Origin: CAMCXT01 sp046302715
GTDB lineage: Bacteria > Bacteroidota > Bacteroidia > M30B66
Reading direction: 5' to 3'
Length of the DNA stretch: 22,750 bases
Assembly: GCA_046302715.1 (NCBI GenBank)
Contig: JBKCHQ010000179.1
Coordinates: forward strand, 1-22,750
The translations under genes were made by a program, and so were the position numbers. The notes beneath the pieces are model-generated. The model saw only the letters and a list, made by a program, of their open reading frames with translations, had not been told where the DNA came from and ran no database searches. Below, one piece after another: positions 8,074-16,484 of the stretch; position 1 is the first letter of the stretch, and every line of letters begins with the position of its first letter.

Positions 8074-8197
8074 TGATGTTGAGAGAGAATTTTGGGTCAA
8101 TATTCACATGTAACCCATTAGTGTATATTCATTTTTTACATATACGTATGTTTTTCCGATATATTTAATTCATTAGGAAATCGTACCGTTTACAGGA

Positions 8198-8596
8198 TTA
8201 ATTATAACTCCCAGCTTTTGCAGAAGACCCGTCTGTAAAATGCACTTCTGTAATTCTTACAAATACTTTAGTGCCGCCCTCAACCCAAACGCCTTCAATA
8301 TCTTCGAAAACTAAACCCGGTTTTACAGGAATAATAAAGTTGCCGGACTGCCATTTACCGTCTCTTTTATCCTTATAGGTTTCGAAATTATCGTAAAAAT
8401 AAGCCTTCCATTTCACACCATCTACTTCCTTATCCGTGTTATTTTTAAATTTTACATAATAACCCGCATTAATTCCCAAGGTATTTTGCGTGGCGGCCTT
8501 CACAACTTCGATACCGCCAAGACCTTTGTTTTTTTGAGCAGAAATAGAATTTGTCAATCCAATTAAACTTATACAGATTAAAAACAATCGTAGCAT
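8198..8596 (-). CDS. Small secreted hypothetical protein
   Basis: A 132-residue protein with a clear signal peptide (positively charged start, hydrophobic LFLICISLIGLT, probable cleavage after SISA near residue 20). The mature part is short and beta-rich, with GYYVKFKNNTDKEVDGVKWK and later VWVEGGTKVFVRITEVHF, resembling a single immunoglobulin-like sandwich; no catalytic motif is visible and it has no cysteine after the signal. It is probably periplasmic or exported. I do not recognise the family. It stands alone between the DUF6671 operon (convergent) and a long gene-poor stretch. Start ATG 8596-8594. Confidence 0.75.
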   Translation of the reverse strand: MLRLFLICISLIGLTNSISAQKNKGLGGIEVVKAATQNTLGINAGYYVKFKNNTDKEVDGVKWKAYFYDNFETYKDKRDGKWQSGNFIIPVKPGLVFEDIEGVWVEGGTKVFVRITEVHFTDGSSAKAGSYN

Positions 8597-8904
8597 GATG
8601 TGTCCAATTTAAATGTGTTTTTTGAGTAACGAAAACAAAATTGGGTTTATTGTTATCGTGTAAATTCCATTCTCATACAATTTAAAAACCTATATCTGTT
8701 ATGTACTAAATTGAGTTTTTGTGCCTGATTGGATAGGACGCTTCCATGGGTTCAATTTGCAAATCCGAGATTTTTTGTTCGAGGCTTAGAAAATAAAGAG
8801 ACAAAAAAAGTACAAAACCGTACTATACATAAAAAAGGGTATTAATGGATGTTGAATTTACAGTTAAAAAGTCCGTCGCCCCATACGCATAAATTAATGG
8901 GTGA
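8597..8904. other. Gene-poor AT-rich region
   Basis: No convincing intact reading frame. It should contain the promoter of the minus-strand secreted protein that starts at 8596, but I find no clean TAnnTTTG element. A short inverted repeat (AGTAC / GTACT, arms 8809-8813 and 8820-8824) is too small to interpret. The end of the stretch contains the possible beginning of the decayed frame described next. Confidence 0.5.
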
Positions 8905-9162
8905 ACATTTCGCAACAAACGCAGCTTTTTTCATCCGAGTCTAAAAATCCGCTGCAGCTACTTTATACCCTATGCCCCCAAACATCATCATTTCGAAGCC
9001 CATACCGATTGGTTGTATTTTAGATTATATTTTGAACCTATTCCATATCGCAATCAAACACTCGAAATGGTGGAGAATAATTTAGGTAACGAAGATGATT
9101 TTACTATTTCGAGCATCAATTTACACCTAAAGGATGGATGCGAAGTAGTGGATATGAATTGA
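8845..9162 (+). pseudogene. Possible decayed coding sequence
   Basis: One reading frame begins at ATG 8845, meets TAA at 8890-8892 and TGA at 8902-8904, and is then open for 85 codons to TGA at 9160-9162. The open part has protein-like composition (for example HHHFEAHTDWLYFRLYFEP and FTISSINLHLKDG), ends in a natural stop and has no good start codon of its own (the first ATG is at 9067). This is what a gene remnant with two nonsense mutations would look like. I do not recognise the family, and an 85-codon open frame can arise by chance in such DNA. Confidence 0.3.
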
Positions 9163-9184
9163 TTTTGCTGAAAAATGAATTTCT

Positions 9185-9958
9185 TTATGGTGCAAAACGG
9201 ATAAATTTAATTTTAAAATTTTCGGATACAGAAATGTAGTTTCCTGAGGGCCGGTTTGCAAGCTCGCTTTCTACTATATCTTTTACATTCCTTATTACAA
9301 TAGGGGTGAAGGTGTCATTTAAATTCAGCAGGCTATCATCAATTGAAAAATCAATTTTATTAAAATTAATTATTTCGATGAGAGTTTTAAAATCTTCTAT
9401 ATTTTGAGCAAAATATTCTTCAGAATTGAAAATTTTACCACCCCAGGTCAGAGGTTTAGTTAAAATATGTGAATTGTTTGATATTACCCAAAAGTCAGCT
9501 AATGGTTTGTAAAGTTTGAAAAAATTATGAACAGATCTTTGATAGCGCAATAAGACGTTGTTTAAAGGAATATAATGCTTTCCTAAAAGAGCACGTTGAG
9601 TAACTCGTGTCATGGATAATTCAGCACTTTCAACTATAATGTAAAAAATATAAATTCTATAGCCATTTAAGCGTGCATTTTTAATGGTATTTAATAACCA
9701 TTTTCCAGACAAAGTACTTTCAATGGCTATACTTTTTTTTTCTTCTAATAATTGATTTACCCTATCTAAAGTGATACGTGCTGCTGCAATTTCGTCAATA
9801 TTAAATTCCTTTGCGATATTGTCTGCATTTACAAAGTTATCAGGAGGAATTATTTCTGGCTCAAACGATCCCGGCTCTCTTGAAACACTGTTAATAGCAG
9901 GGAAAATAGTTGATTTCCCTGCGCCATTTGGCCCCCCAATAACAATAAAGTCGGACAT
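9185..9958 (-). CDS. Zeta-toxin-like P-loop kinase
   Basis: A 257-residue protein. The N-terminus has a Walker A motif, GGPNGAGKST (8-17), then VNADNIAKEF with Asp46 at the place of the zeta-toxin catalytic acid, an IESTLSG block (79-85) and an arginine-bearing stretch (RVTQRALLGKHYIP, RYQRS) as in zeta/UDP-GlcNAc-kinase-like proteins. Zeta toxins phosphorylate UDP-sugars or related substrates; many chromosomal homologues have no proven toxicity. The last ~70 residues go beyond the usual kinase core and contain no motif I recognise. No antitoxin gene is adjacent: upstream are 53 bases and then another family, downstream only the decayed frame. Base composition is clearly lower in GC than flanking genes (only 11 G+C in 9361-9420), suggesting acquisition. 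Start ATG 9958-9956. Confidence 0.8.
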   Translation of the reverse strand: MSDFIVIGGPNGAGKSTIFPAINSVSREPGSFEPEIIPPDNFVNADNIAKEFNIDEIAAARITLDRVNQLLEEKKSIAIESTLSGKWLLNTIKNARLNGYRIYIFYIIVESAELSMTRVTQRALLGKHYIPLNNVLLRYQRSVHNFFKLYKPLADFWVISNNSHILTKPLTWGGKIFNSEEYFAQNIEDFKTLIEIINFNKIDFSIDDSLLNLNDTFTPIVIRNVKDIVESELANRPSGNYISVSENFKIKFIRFAP

Positions 9959-10011
9959 GGCTATAATTCAACTAATGTTGCTACCTGCACTAAAATTAAT
10001 GAAATAATTTC

Positions 10012-11454
10012 TTAAAATTTAATGATCTTTCTGTTTAGGCATGTATTGTTGTGCCATACCCTTAACGTGTAAATACCACGTTCCAAAAATCTTATATCAA
10101 TAGGCGTTTCAGTAGTAAATGTTGATGCAAATACACTTCTTCCATCCAAAGCAATGATATCTAAATAATCGAAAGTAGCTCCATCTGGCAGTGAAATAAA
10201 TATCTTATCGTGGGCAGGATTGGGATAAATTCTTAATTCTTCACGTTCTGCAAAGTGCAAATTCAGCGGGCTATCTGGATTTAGATTTACGGTAAACTGC
10301 GTTGCAAAGAAACAGGTATCAGCCGATGATGGTGTTAAATTGGTAATTTCAATCTCAAAATTGAGCGGTGTATTAACAGGTAATGCCTCGGTAACATTAA
10401 AATAAAACTCAGCAGTGGCAATACTGTCGGGATTCCAGGCCGAGGCAAACACATTAAAATCATTTTGATTGGTGCCAAAGCTCATACCGGCAGGTAAATC
10501 ACCAATAACATTTATACGGGCAAGGGGATAGGCAAAGCCTAAACCCGAACTATTCAAAAGGGGAACTCGCAATACCGAATCGCCTAACGAAATGACAGAA
10601 GCTCCAAACGAAATTTCATTTTCAACCACTTCTAAGGGCAACAAATTACAGTTTACATTAACAATAGCAGACAAACCAATAAACGTCAAGCTGTTATTGC
10701 TGGAGTTAGGAATGGCTAACGTGTCGCCATTTTCGTTGTAGTCAATATCCGCCGGATTGGCTAAAGAGGTGGTAACATTAGTTGGCCCACCGCTGAAATT
10801 TGCGTTGAATTTAACGGCTTTTTGCCCGCCCCAAGCGGTAACATACCAGGTATCGAGTCCATTCCAAACAATACCATCGCAGTTTTGAAGGGTAGTGGTA
10901 GCAATGGTGGAAACGGTCGAATCAACAAGCGAAAGAGCCTTTACAGGTGCATTCGAACCCCAATTCACGAAAACCAACCGATTATTGGCCTGGTCGTAAC
11001 AAATACCATTTGGACTTTGCCCCAGATTGCTGGCCATGGTAGTAAAACTGTTTGTATTTGTCTTAATTCTAAAGATCTTTTTAGCAGAAAAATCGGTGGC
11101 AAACAAATTACCTAAACCATCGGTAGTAATTCCGTTTAAAAAGGTGCCTCCCAGATTTAGGTTAAATTCTTGAGCGCCTGTTTGTAAATTAAATCCTTTG
11201 ATAAATCCACCGCAACAAGCATACACTCTATTCCCTAAAATTTCCAGGCCATAAGGTGCTGGACTAATCCCGCTTTTAAATACCGACAGCGATCCATTGG
11301 CCGATCGGGCCAGGATTTGTCCGCTTGATGTATTCGAAACAAGATAGCGGTTGTTTGCTGCATCGTATTCAATACTTTCAGGGCCACTAAGCGATTGAGC
11401 ATTAATCGTTACAGCTAAAATTAAAATTGAGGTGATAGTAAATAGGTGCTTCAT
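10012..11454 (-). CDS. Secreted beta-propeller protein with T9SS type A sorting domain
   Basis: A 480-residue exported protein. A signal peptide (about 1-19, ending VTINAQ) is followed by NHL/SMP-30-like propeller blades at about 22-265, with repeated motifs such as GPESIEYDAANNRYLVS, LGQSPNGICYDQANNRLVFV and NPADIDYNENGD. A beta-sandwich region follows, and the last ~75 residues are a typical Por-secretion tail, including LRIYPNPAHDKIFISLP, DGRSVF and a terminal basic KIIKF. It should be carried across the outer membrane by the type IX system and anchored or released at the surface. The propeller may bind or hydrolyse a small ligand; no metal-binding set can be assigned with confidence. Single-gene unit with its own -7 element. 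Confidence 0.88.
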   Translation of the reverse strand: MKHLFTITSILILAVTINAQSLSGPESIEYDAANNRYLVSNTSSGQILARSANGSLSVFKSGISPAPYGLEILGNRVYACCGGFIKGFNLQTGAQEFNLNLGGTFLNGITTDGLGNLFATDFSAKKIFRIKTNTNSFTTMASNLGQSPNGICYDQANNRLVFVNWGSNAPVKALSLVDSTVSTIATTTLQNCDGIVWNGLDTWYVTAWGGQKAVKFNANFSGGPTNVTTSLANPADIDYNENGDTLAIPNSSNNSLTFIGLSAIVNVNCNLLPLEVVENEISFGASVISLGDSVLRVPLLNSSGLGFAYPLARINVIGDLPAGMSFGTNQNDFNVFASAWNPDSIATAEFYFNVTEALPVNTPLNFEIEITNLTPSSADTCFFATQFTVNLNPDSPLNLHFAEREELRIYPNPAHDKIFISLPDGATFDYLDIIALDGRSVFASTFTTETPIDIRFLERGIYTLRVWHNNTCLNRKIIKF

Positions 11455-11458
11455 AGCG

Positions 11459-11466
11459 CAAACTTA
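11459..11466 (-). promoter_or_regulatory. Possible -7 element of the T9SS propeller gene
   Basis: Reads TAAGTTTG on the minus strand, an exact TAnnTTTG match, only 4 bases before the ATG, which would make the transcript leaderless or nearly so. No -33 element is seen at 19-21 bases upstream, so this is weak. Confidence 0.25.
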
Positions 11467-11588
11467 AATTTTTATCGGTAATAATGAACCATAAGGCCTT
11501 AGTCAGACCTCCCATTTTAAAACTAGCGTCACCCTTTAATTGAAAAACGCCCGATGTTTCTTAATAAAATCCGTTTCTACAGAAGGTA

Positions 11589-13184
11589 TCAATGACCTGT
11601 TTTAAATTCTGAGTTAAAATGGAATTTCAATTTCGGAAAATCGGCAATTAAGGTATTTAACATCCACGATGATTCTGCTAAAAATACCGGATTTTGCTCT
11701 TTATCGTATGCAATCTGATGTCCACGGTATTTGATGAACTTTTCAAACTCTGCCTTATCATCATAGGTAATCCAGCAGGCTTTATACACGTTCATGGTAT
11801 GAAAATTACACGATGCCCCATATTCATGTTTAAGACGGTATTGGATCACCTCAAACTGAAGTTCGCCCACAGTACCAATAATCTTTTTAGTTCCCATATT
11901 CTGAATAAAGAGCTGAGCCACACCTTCTTCGGTAAGCTGCTGCACCCCCTTTTCGAGCTGCTTCGATTTCATAGGATCGGTATTTACCACTTCCTTAAAC
12001 AGTTCGGGCGAAAAGCTTGGGATACCTTTAAATTGTAATTCTTCGCCCTCAGTGAGGGTATCGCCAATCTTGAAATTCCCCGTATCGTATAAGCCAATCA
12101 CATCGCCCGGCCAGGCTTCGTCAATTATATTTTTTTCCTGCGCCATAAAGGTTGCCGGACTGCTAAATCTAAAGTCTTTATTCAAGCGCACATGATGAAA
12201 AAACTTATTGCGCTCAAATTTACCCGAGCACACTCGCAGAAATGCGATACGATCTCGGTGCCGCGGATCAATATTGGCGTGTATCTTAAATACAAAACCG
12301 CTGAATTTGGCTTCGTCGGGCGTTACCTCGCGCTTGTCGGCCATACGCGGGCGAGGGTAGGGCGCAAGTCTTATAAAGGTATCGAGCAATTCTTTTACCC
12401 CGAAATTATTAATGGCCGAACCAAAAAATACAGGGGCTAATTTACCATCCAAAAACTTTTGATTGTCGAAGGTATCGTAAACTCCTTCTACTAATTCTAC
12501 GTCCTGCCTGAGCTGCTCGGCATCCTTAGCTCCTATATGGCGTTCAAGTTCGGGATCCTGCAAATCATTTATCGAAACCACGTCTTCCTCAATTTTTGTT
12601 TTGTTAGGGTTAAACAGGTTAAGCGAACGGTCGTATAGATTATACACACCTTTAAATGTTTGGCCAATACTAATGGGCCAGCTTAACGGCCTTACTTTAA
12701 TGTTAAGCTTTTGTTCCAGTTCATCGAGCAAATCAAACGGGTTCTGCCCTTCGCGGTCCATCTTATTGATGAACACAATTACGGGCGTGTCGCGCATCCG
12801 GCACACCTCCATTAGTTTTTCGGTTTGCTCCTCAACACCCTTTACGCAGTCAATCACCAGAATTACGCTATCCACAGCTGTGAGGGTGCGATATGTATCT
12901 TCGGCGAAATCTTTGTGGCCCGGTGTATCCAGGAGATTAATCTGAACGCCTCCATAATGAAAGGCCATTACCGAGGTGGCCACCGAAATTCCCCGTTGCT
13001 TTTCAATCTCCATAAAGTCGGATGCCGCAGTGTTCTTAATCTTGTTCGATTTCACGGCACCGGCGGTTTGAATGGCGCCTCCAAAAAGCAATAGCTTCTC
13101 GGTTAGGGTAGTTTTTCCGGCATCGGGATGCGAGATAATTCCAAAGGTGCGGCGCTTGCCAATTTCTTCTTTAATCTGACTCAT
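11589..13184 (-). CDS. prfC: Peptide chain release factor 3 (GTPase)
   Basis: A 531-residue translational GTPase that recycles RF1/RF2 from the ribosome after termination. The length matches the E. coli protein (529). GTPase motifs are complete: G1 HPDAGKTT (19-26), the switch region EKQRGISV (61-68), G3 DTPGH (86-90) and G4 NKMD (140-143). The later sequence, including GELQFEVIQYRLKHEYG and the C-terminal WMLNTLIADFPKLKF region, is characteristic of RF3 rather than EF-G. It lies 45 bases downstream of the OmpA-family gene on the same strand but has its own candidate -7 element, so it may be separately transcribed. Start ATG 13184-13182. Confidence 0.97.
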   Translation of the reverse strand: MSQIKEEIGKRRTFGIISHPDAGKTTLTEKLLLFGGAIQTAGAVKSNKIKNTAASDFMEIEKQRGISVATSVMAFHYGGVQINLLDTPGHKDFAEDTYRTLTAVDSVILVIDCVKGVEEQTEKLMEVCRMRDTPVIVFINKMDREGQNPFDLLDELEQKLNIKVRPLSWPISIGQTFKGVYNLYDRSLNLFNPNKTKIEEDVVSINDLQDPELERHIGAKDAEQLRQDVELVEGVYDTFDNQKFLDGKLAPVFFGSAINNFGVKELLDTFIRLAPYPRPRMADKREVTPDEAKFSGFVFKIHANIDPRHRDRIAFLRVCSGKFERNKFFHHVRLNKDFRFSSPATFMAQEKNIIDEAWPGDVIGLYDTGNFKIGDTLTEGEELQFKGIPSFSPELFKEVVNTDPMKSKQLEKGVQQLTEEGVAQLFIQNMGTKKIIGTVGELQFEVIQYRLKHEYGASCNFHTMNVYKACWITYDDKAEFEKFIKYRGHQIAYDKEQNPVFLAESSWMLNTLIADFPKLKFHFNSEFKTGH

Positions 13185-13201
13185 GGGGCTTAAAAGGAGC
13201 G

Positions 13202-13209
13202 CAAATTTA
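13202..13209 (-). promoter_or_regulatory. Possible -7 element of prfC
   Basis: Reads TAAATTTG on the minus strand, 17 bases before the prfC ATG and just after the stop of the OmpA-family gene. No matching -33 TTG at the expected spacing. Confidence 0.3.
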
Positions 13210-13229
13210 GCAATATGCAGCTAAAGCCC

Positions 13230-15755
13230 TTATTCCATCGAAATTATCTTTATCTCGGTACGTCGGTTAAGCTGGCGACCTTGATCGGTTTCGTTGCTGG
13301 CAATAGGCTGTTTGAACGACTTACCCACCGAAATAATTCTTTTTGATGCGATTCCGTTTTGAACCAAATATTCTTTAACAACTGCCGCTCGCGACTCCGA
13401 AAGCACTTGATTATAGTTCATTGATCCCACATTATCGGTATGACCCGATACTTCGATTTGCATGGTGGGGTAATTTTTCATGGCAGAAAGCAACAATCGG
13501 AGCGATGCATAGGATTCTGGGCGAAGTGTAGATTTATTAAAATCAAAGAAAATATTCTTCAACACCATTCTCGATCCCTTTTCTGCTTTTAAGAGGTTTA
13601 TATCTAAAACTACATCTTTACCATAGGTTGAGTCAGGAATTTCAACTCGATTGGTATAACTCAGATATCCCTCCTTTTCTACTGTTATGGTGTAGGTGGC
13701 ACCATTTGATACTACCGCATCGTAATTGCCATCTTTTGAATACACGATTAATGGAATGCCCCCATACTCTGTAATCTTAACTTCCCCATTGAGTAATTGG
13801 CCACTTTCGCTGTCTTTTATGAGGCCTTTTAAGGCGACGACATTTACACGATCCAACTTATACAAACCATAATCTATTTGCATGTCTTTGCCTTCCATGC
13901 CTTTGTCAATTCTTAAGGTATCTGAATAGGTGCGGTAATCGAGTGAGCGTGTTTGAAGTTGGTACTTTTTATCGGCGGGTAATTTTACATTATACTCCCC
14001 GTATTTATTGGAATTTGTGGTTTTAATAATTTCGCCGGTCACCAAATCGTGCACTTCTATTTCTCCCTGAAGGGGAATTCGGGACACATTGTCAACAATA
14101 ATTCCTGTTAATAGTGAAGGCTTTTCAGTTGATAGTTCAACAGTTCGGCGGATGATTTGATTGCTGGCTTCAAACGGAATGTTAAGGTTTTCTTCATATG
14201 GTGCATAGGGTTCTGCACTCACTTTTAACGTATAAAGCTTGCCAGCGGGCACGTTGGCCATAGTTTCGCCGTTTTCGGCTGTACGTGAAACGATTACATT
14301 TCCCGAAGCATCGGTTATCTCAACCAGTGCCTTTATTTTTTCATTTTTAACCGTATCCACAATGCTCACCTGTATAGAGGCTAATGCTTCAACCTCTTCA
14401 AGAAAATTCATTACATAAATATCCTTTTCTCCATATCCCTCTTCACGATAACTTGCAAAGTAACCGCGTTTGCCGTCTTTGGATAGAATAAAAAATACAT
14501 CATCCTCGGGCGAATTTATGGGATAGCCCACATTAACCGGTGCCGTAAACACACCATTTTCGAATGTAGTTTTAAATATGTCAAAACCGCCCATGGTATT
14601 GTGGCCGCGTGAGCTGAAGAAAACTGATTTCCCGTCGGGATGACAAAAAACACCATCTTCTTCATAAGCAGTATTAATTATGGGGCCTGCATTTCTAATG
14701 TTACTAATGGTGCCATCCTCGGCCACATCAGCCAGGTAAATATCTTTTGAACCTTGCGCATCTTTGTTCGATCGGTTCGAAACAAAAAATAGCGTTTTTC
14801 CATCTATCGAATAGGCCGCATGATTTTCGTAGTCCCTTGAATTAATCTCATTTAACGGCCTGGGTTCCGACCACGATATACCGTTCATGGTAGATTCAAA
14901 AATATCACCTCCACCTACCGTTCGGTAGATAATTAATCGTTTTCCATCGGGCGAAAGATTAATGGTGCCATCGTGTTCGGTGGAGTTAATCGGACTCCCG
15001 GCGTTTTTAGCTGGGGCCCATTCGTCATCGAGTTTGTAAGAGAGGTAAATATCCTCGAGATACATTGAATCTACCGGATCTACTAAATTTCCGGTGGTGC
15101 CTTCTCTTCGAGAGGTAAACATAATTTTGGTTTCGTCCTCACTCAGTACAGGAGCGTAATCGGCAAATTTTGAATTGATATTGGGGCCTAAATTCTCAAT
15201 CCGCACCCGAATTGGTTTTTTTACCAGTTCAATACCCGATTCACATTCCTTAATGGCTTTGTTCACTTTTTTAAGGAGGGCCGGCTTTGCATCGGGACCA
15301 ATGGCGCTTAAATACGTTGTAAATACTTTAATGGCTTTATCAAATTCTAAGCTGTATTGATACGCAATGCCCAAGTCGAAAAGGAAATCGTTGCCCATAT
15401 CACTTTTAAGCTGCAAGGCACGCTCAAAAAAAGGTAGCGCTTTGAGTCGATCTTTACTCATGTTCAGATAACACAAGCCAATCTGATAATTTAAATCAGC
15501 GTTATGCGTATTAAACTCTTGTGCCTTGAGATAATATTGTAGCGCTTCGCCAAAATAAGCCGGACCCTTCATAAAATAAGCATCTCCTTTTTCGATTTGC
15601 TTAATAGCCTCTGCACATTCTTTTTCCCTTCCCGGAAATCGTTTCGCATCAAATGGCAAATCGGGCATGATAACCTGAGCCTGCGAAAGCATGCAGAGGC
15701 ATGATATAATAAGTGTTAAAGTAAAATGTAACACTTTAAAATTCAATACATTCAT
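13230..15755 (-). CDS. OmpA-family protein with TPR, PD40 propeller and carboxypeptidase-like domains (PorE-like)
   Basis: An 841-residue envelope protein. Start chosen at ATG 15755-15753, where a signal peptide begins (MNVLNFKVLHFTLTLIIS, ending near SQAQ); the frame continues 24 codons upstream without a signal. Domains in order: TPR helices (about 45-180), a PD40 propeller (about 190-450) with five blades such as LSPDGKRLI, FVSNRS and GGFDIFK, three consecutive carboxypeptidase-regulatory-like sandwiches (about 460-720) and an OmpA peptidoglycan-binding domain (about 735-841) with FFDFNKSTLRPES, GHTDNVG and NRRTEI. This is the order found in PorE, which links the type IX machinery to peptidoglycan, though PorE has one sandwich. 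IISC could be a lipobox (Cys19), so lipoprotein or periplasmic. Other paralogous roles are possible. Confidence 0.9.
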   Translation of the reverse strand: MNVLNFKVLHFTLTLIISCLCMLSQAQVIMPDLPFDAKRFPGREKECAEAIKQIEKGDAYFMKGPAYFGEALQYYLKAQEFNTHNADLNYQIGLCYLNMSKDRLKALPFFERALQLKSDMGNDFLFDLGIAYQYSLEFDKAIKVFTTYLSAIGPDAKPALLKKVNKAIKECESGIELVKKPIRVRIENLGPNINSKFADYAPVLSEDETKIMFTSRREGTTGNLVDPVDSMYLEDIYLSYKLDDEWAPAKNAGSPINSTEHDGTINLSPDGKRLIIYRTVGGGDIFESTMNGISWSEPRPLNEINSRDYENHAAYSIDGKTLFFVSNRSNKDAQGSKDIYLADVAEDGTISNIRNAGPIINTAYEEDGVFCHPDGKSVFFSSRGHNTMGGFDIFKTTFENGVFTAPVNVGYPINSPEDDVFFILSKDGKRGYFASYREEGYGEKDIYVMNFLEEVEALASIQVSIVDTVKNEKIKALVEITDASGNVIVSRTAENGETMANVPAGKLYTLKVSAEPYAPYEENLNIPFEASNQIIRRTVELSTEKPSLLTGIIVDNVSRIPLQGEIEVHDLVTGEIIKTTNSNKYGEYNVKLPADKKYQLQTRSLDYRTYSDTLRIDKGMEGKDMQIDYGLYKLDRVNVVALKGLIKDSESGQLLNGEVKITEYGGIPLIVYSKDGNYDAVVSNGATYTITVEKEGYLSYTNRVEIPDSTYGKDVVLDINLLKAEKGSRMVLKNIFFDFNKSTLRPESYASLRLLLSAMKNYPTMQIEVSGHTDNVGSMNYNQVLSESRAAVVKEYLVQNGIASKRIISVGKSFKQPIASNETDQGRQLNRRTEIKIISME

Positions 15756-15833
15756 TGTTGATATAAGAATGTAGCCAATATAGTAAATCGATGTATATAA
15801 TCTTGCTCCATTTATGCGATTTATCAAATCATT

Positions 15834-16412
15834 TTACACTTCATGGGTAATCCAGTTTTGCATAAGTTCTCGTCCTTGAGTACTCAAAATTGACTCAGGA
15901 TGGTATTGCACGCCAAAAATTGGCAGTACTTTATGTTGCAAGGCAAGAATTTCGCCCGTTTGGTCTTCAGCGGCAATGTGCCAACAGTCGGGCAGGGTAG
16001 AGGCATCCACCGTCCACGAATGGTAAGATCCCGCCAGGAATTGATCAGCAAGTCCGGTGTAAAGCGGTTCTGCTACACGCACAAACCCTTGCCGCGAAAT
16101 TCCATGAAAGGGTTCATCAAAACAGGTTAAATTCGCCCCGCTATGCAAGGCCAGTGCCTGATGTCCGAGACATACTCCTAAAATGGCTGCATTTTCCCAT
16201 AATGCAGCGATAAGCTCCATCAACCTGCCCGATTCGTGTGGAAGCCCCGGCCCGGGTGAAAGTATAATTTTTTGATGCTTCATTGCGTCGGCTGCAGAAA
16301 TGGAATCGTTACGCGCAACTACGGGTTTTATGCCTGTTATGCTATACACATAGTGAAAAAGATTGTAGGTGAACGAATCGTAATTATCAATGATGAGTAT
16401 TTCGTTGCGCAT
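15834..16412 (-). CDS. trpG: Glutamine amidotransferase, anthranilate/aminodeoxychorismate synthase component II
   Basis: A 192-residue class I glutamine amidotransferase supplying ammonia to chorismate for tryptophan (TrpG) and/or folate (PabA). The catalytic triad is present: Cys81 in GVCLGHQ, His171 and Glu173 in VQYHPES. Family blocks include IIDNYDSFTYNL (7-18), LSPGPG (51-56) and the YHSW segment (130-133). The start is ATG 16412-16410, which aligns with family N-termini; the frame extends 24 codons further but without homology and past the promoter. No trpE/pabB or other trp gene is adjacent, so it may serve both pathways, and the trpG/pabA choice cannot be made here. It is divergent from the outer-membrane operon. 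Confidence 0.93.
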   Translation of the reverse strand: MRNEILIIDNYDSFTYNLFHYVYSITGIKPVVARNDSISAADAMKHQKIILSPGPGLPHESGRLMELIAALWENAAILGVCLGHQALALHSGANLTCFDEPFHGISRQGFVRVAEPLYTGLADQFLAGSYHSWTVDASTLPDCWHIAAEDQTGEILALQHKVLPIFGVQYHPESILSTQGRELMQNWITHEV

Positions 16413-16454
16413 TTGGCTTTTTGGGTGCGAAGTAGAATAGTAAAAAATATTGTG

Positions 16455-16484
16455 CAAATTTACCCTGTGAAATTTAGAGCACAA
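16455..16484 (-). promoter_or_regulatory. Promoter of trpG
   Basis: On the minus strand TTG (16484-16482), 19 bases, then TAAATTTG (16462-16455): a good match to the Bacteroidota -33/-7 promoter. Predicted transcript start near 16448, giving a leader of about 35 bases to the ATG at 16412. The element overlaps the GTG start of the divergent outer-membrane gene, so the two may interfere. Confidence 0.6.

Noticed and set aside
8093..8117. TGGGT/ACCCA stem with 15-base loop after the DUF6671 gene
   Set aside because: Only five pairs, a long loop and no T-run, so not supported as a terminator.
11492..11501. TAAGGCCTTA 10-bp palindrome between prfC and the T9SS gene
   Set aside because: Isolated, without spacing or promoter context that would suggest a function.
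15756..15827. 24-codon N-terminal extension of the OmpA-family protein
   Set aside because: The signal peptide begins at the internal ATG 15755, so the extension is probably untranslated leader.
16272..16466. N-terminal extension of the barrel protein
   Set aside because: Lies within trpG on the other strand and would bury the signal peptide; GTG 16467 fits better.
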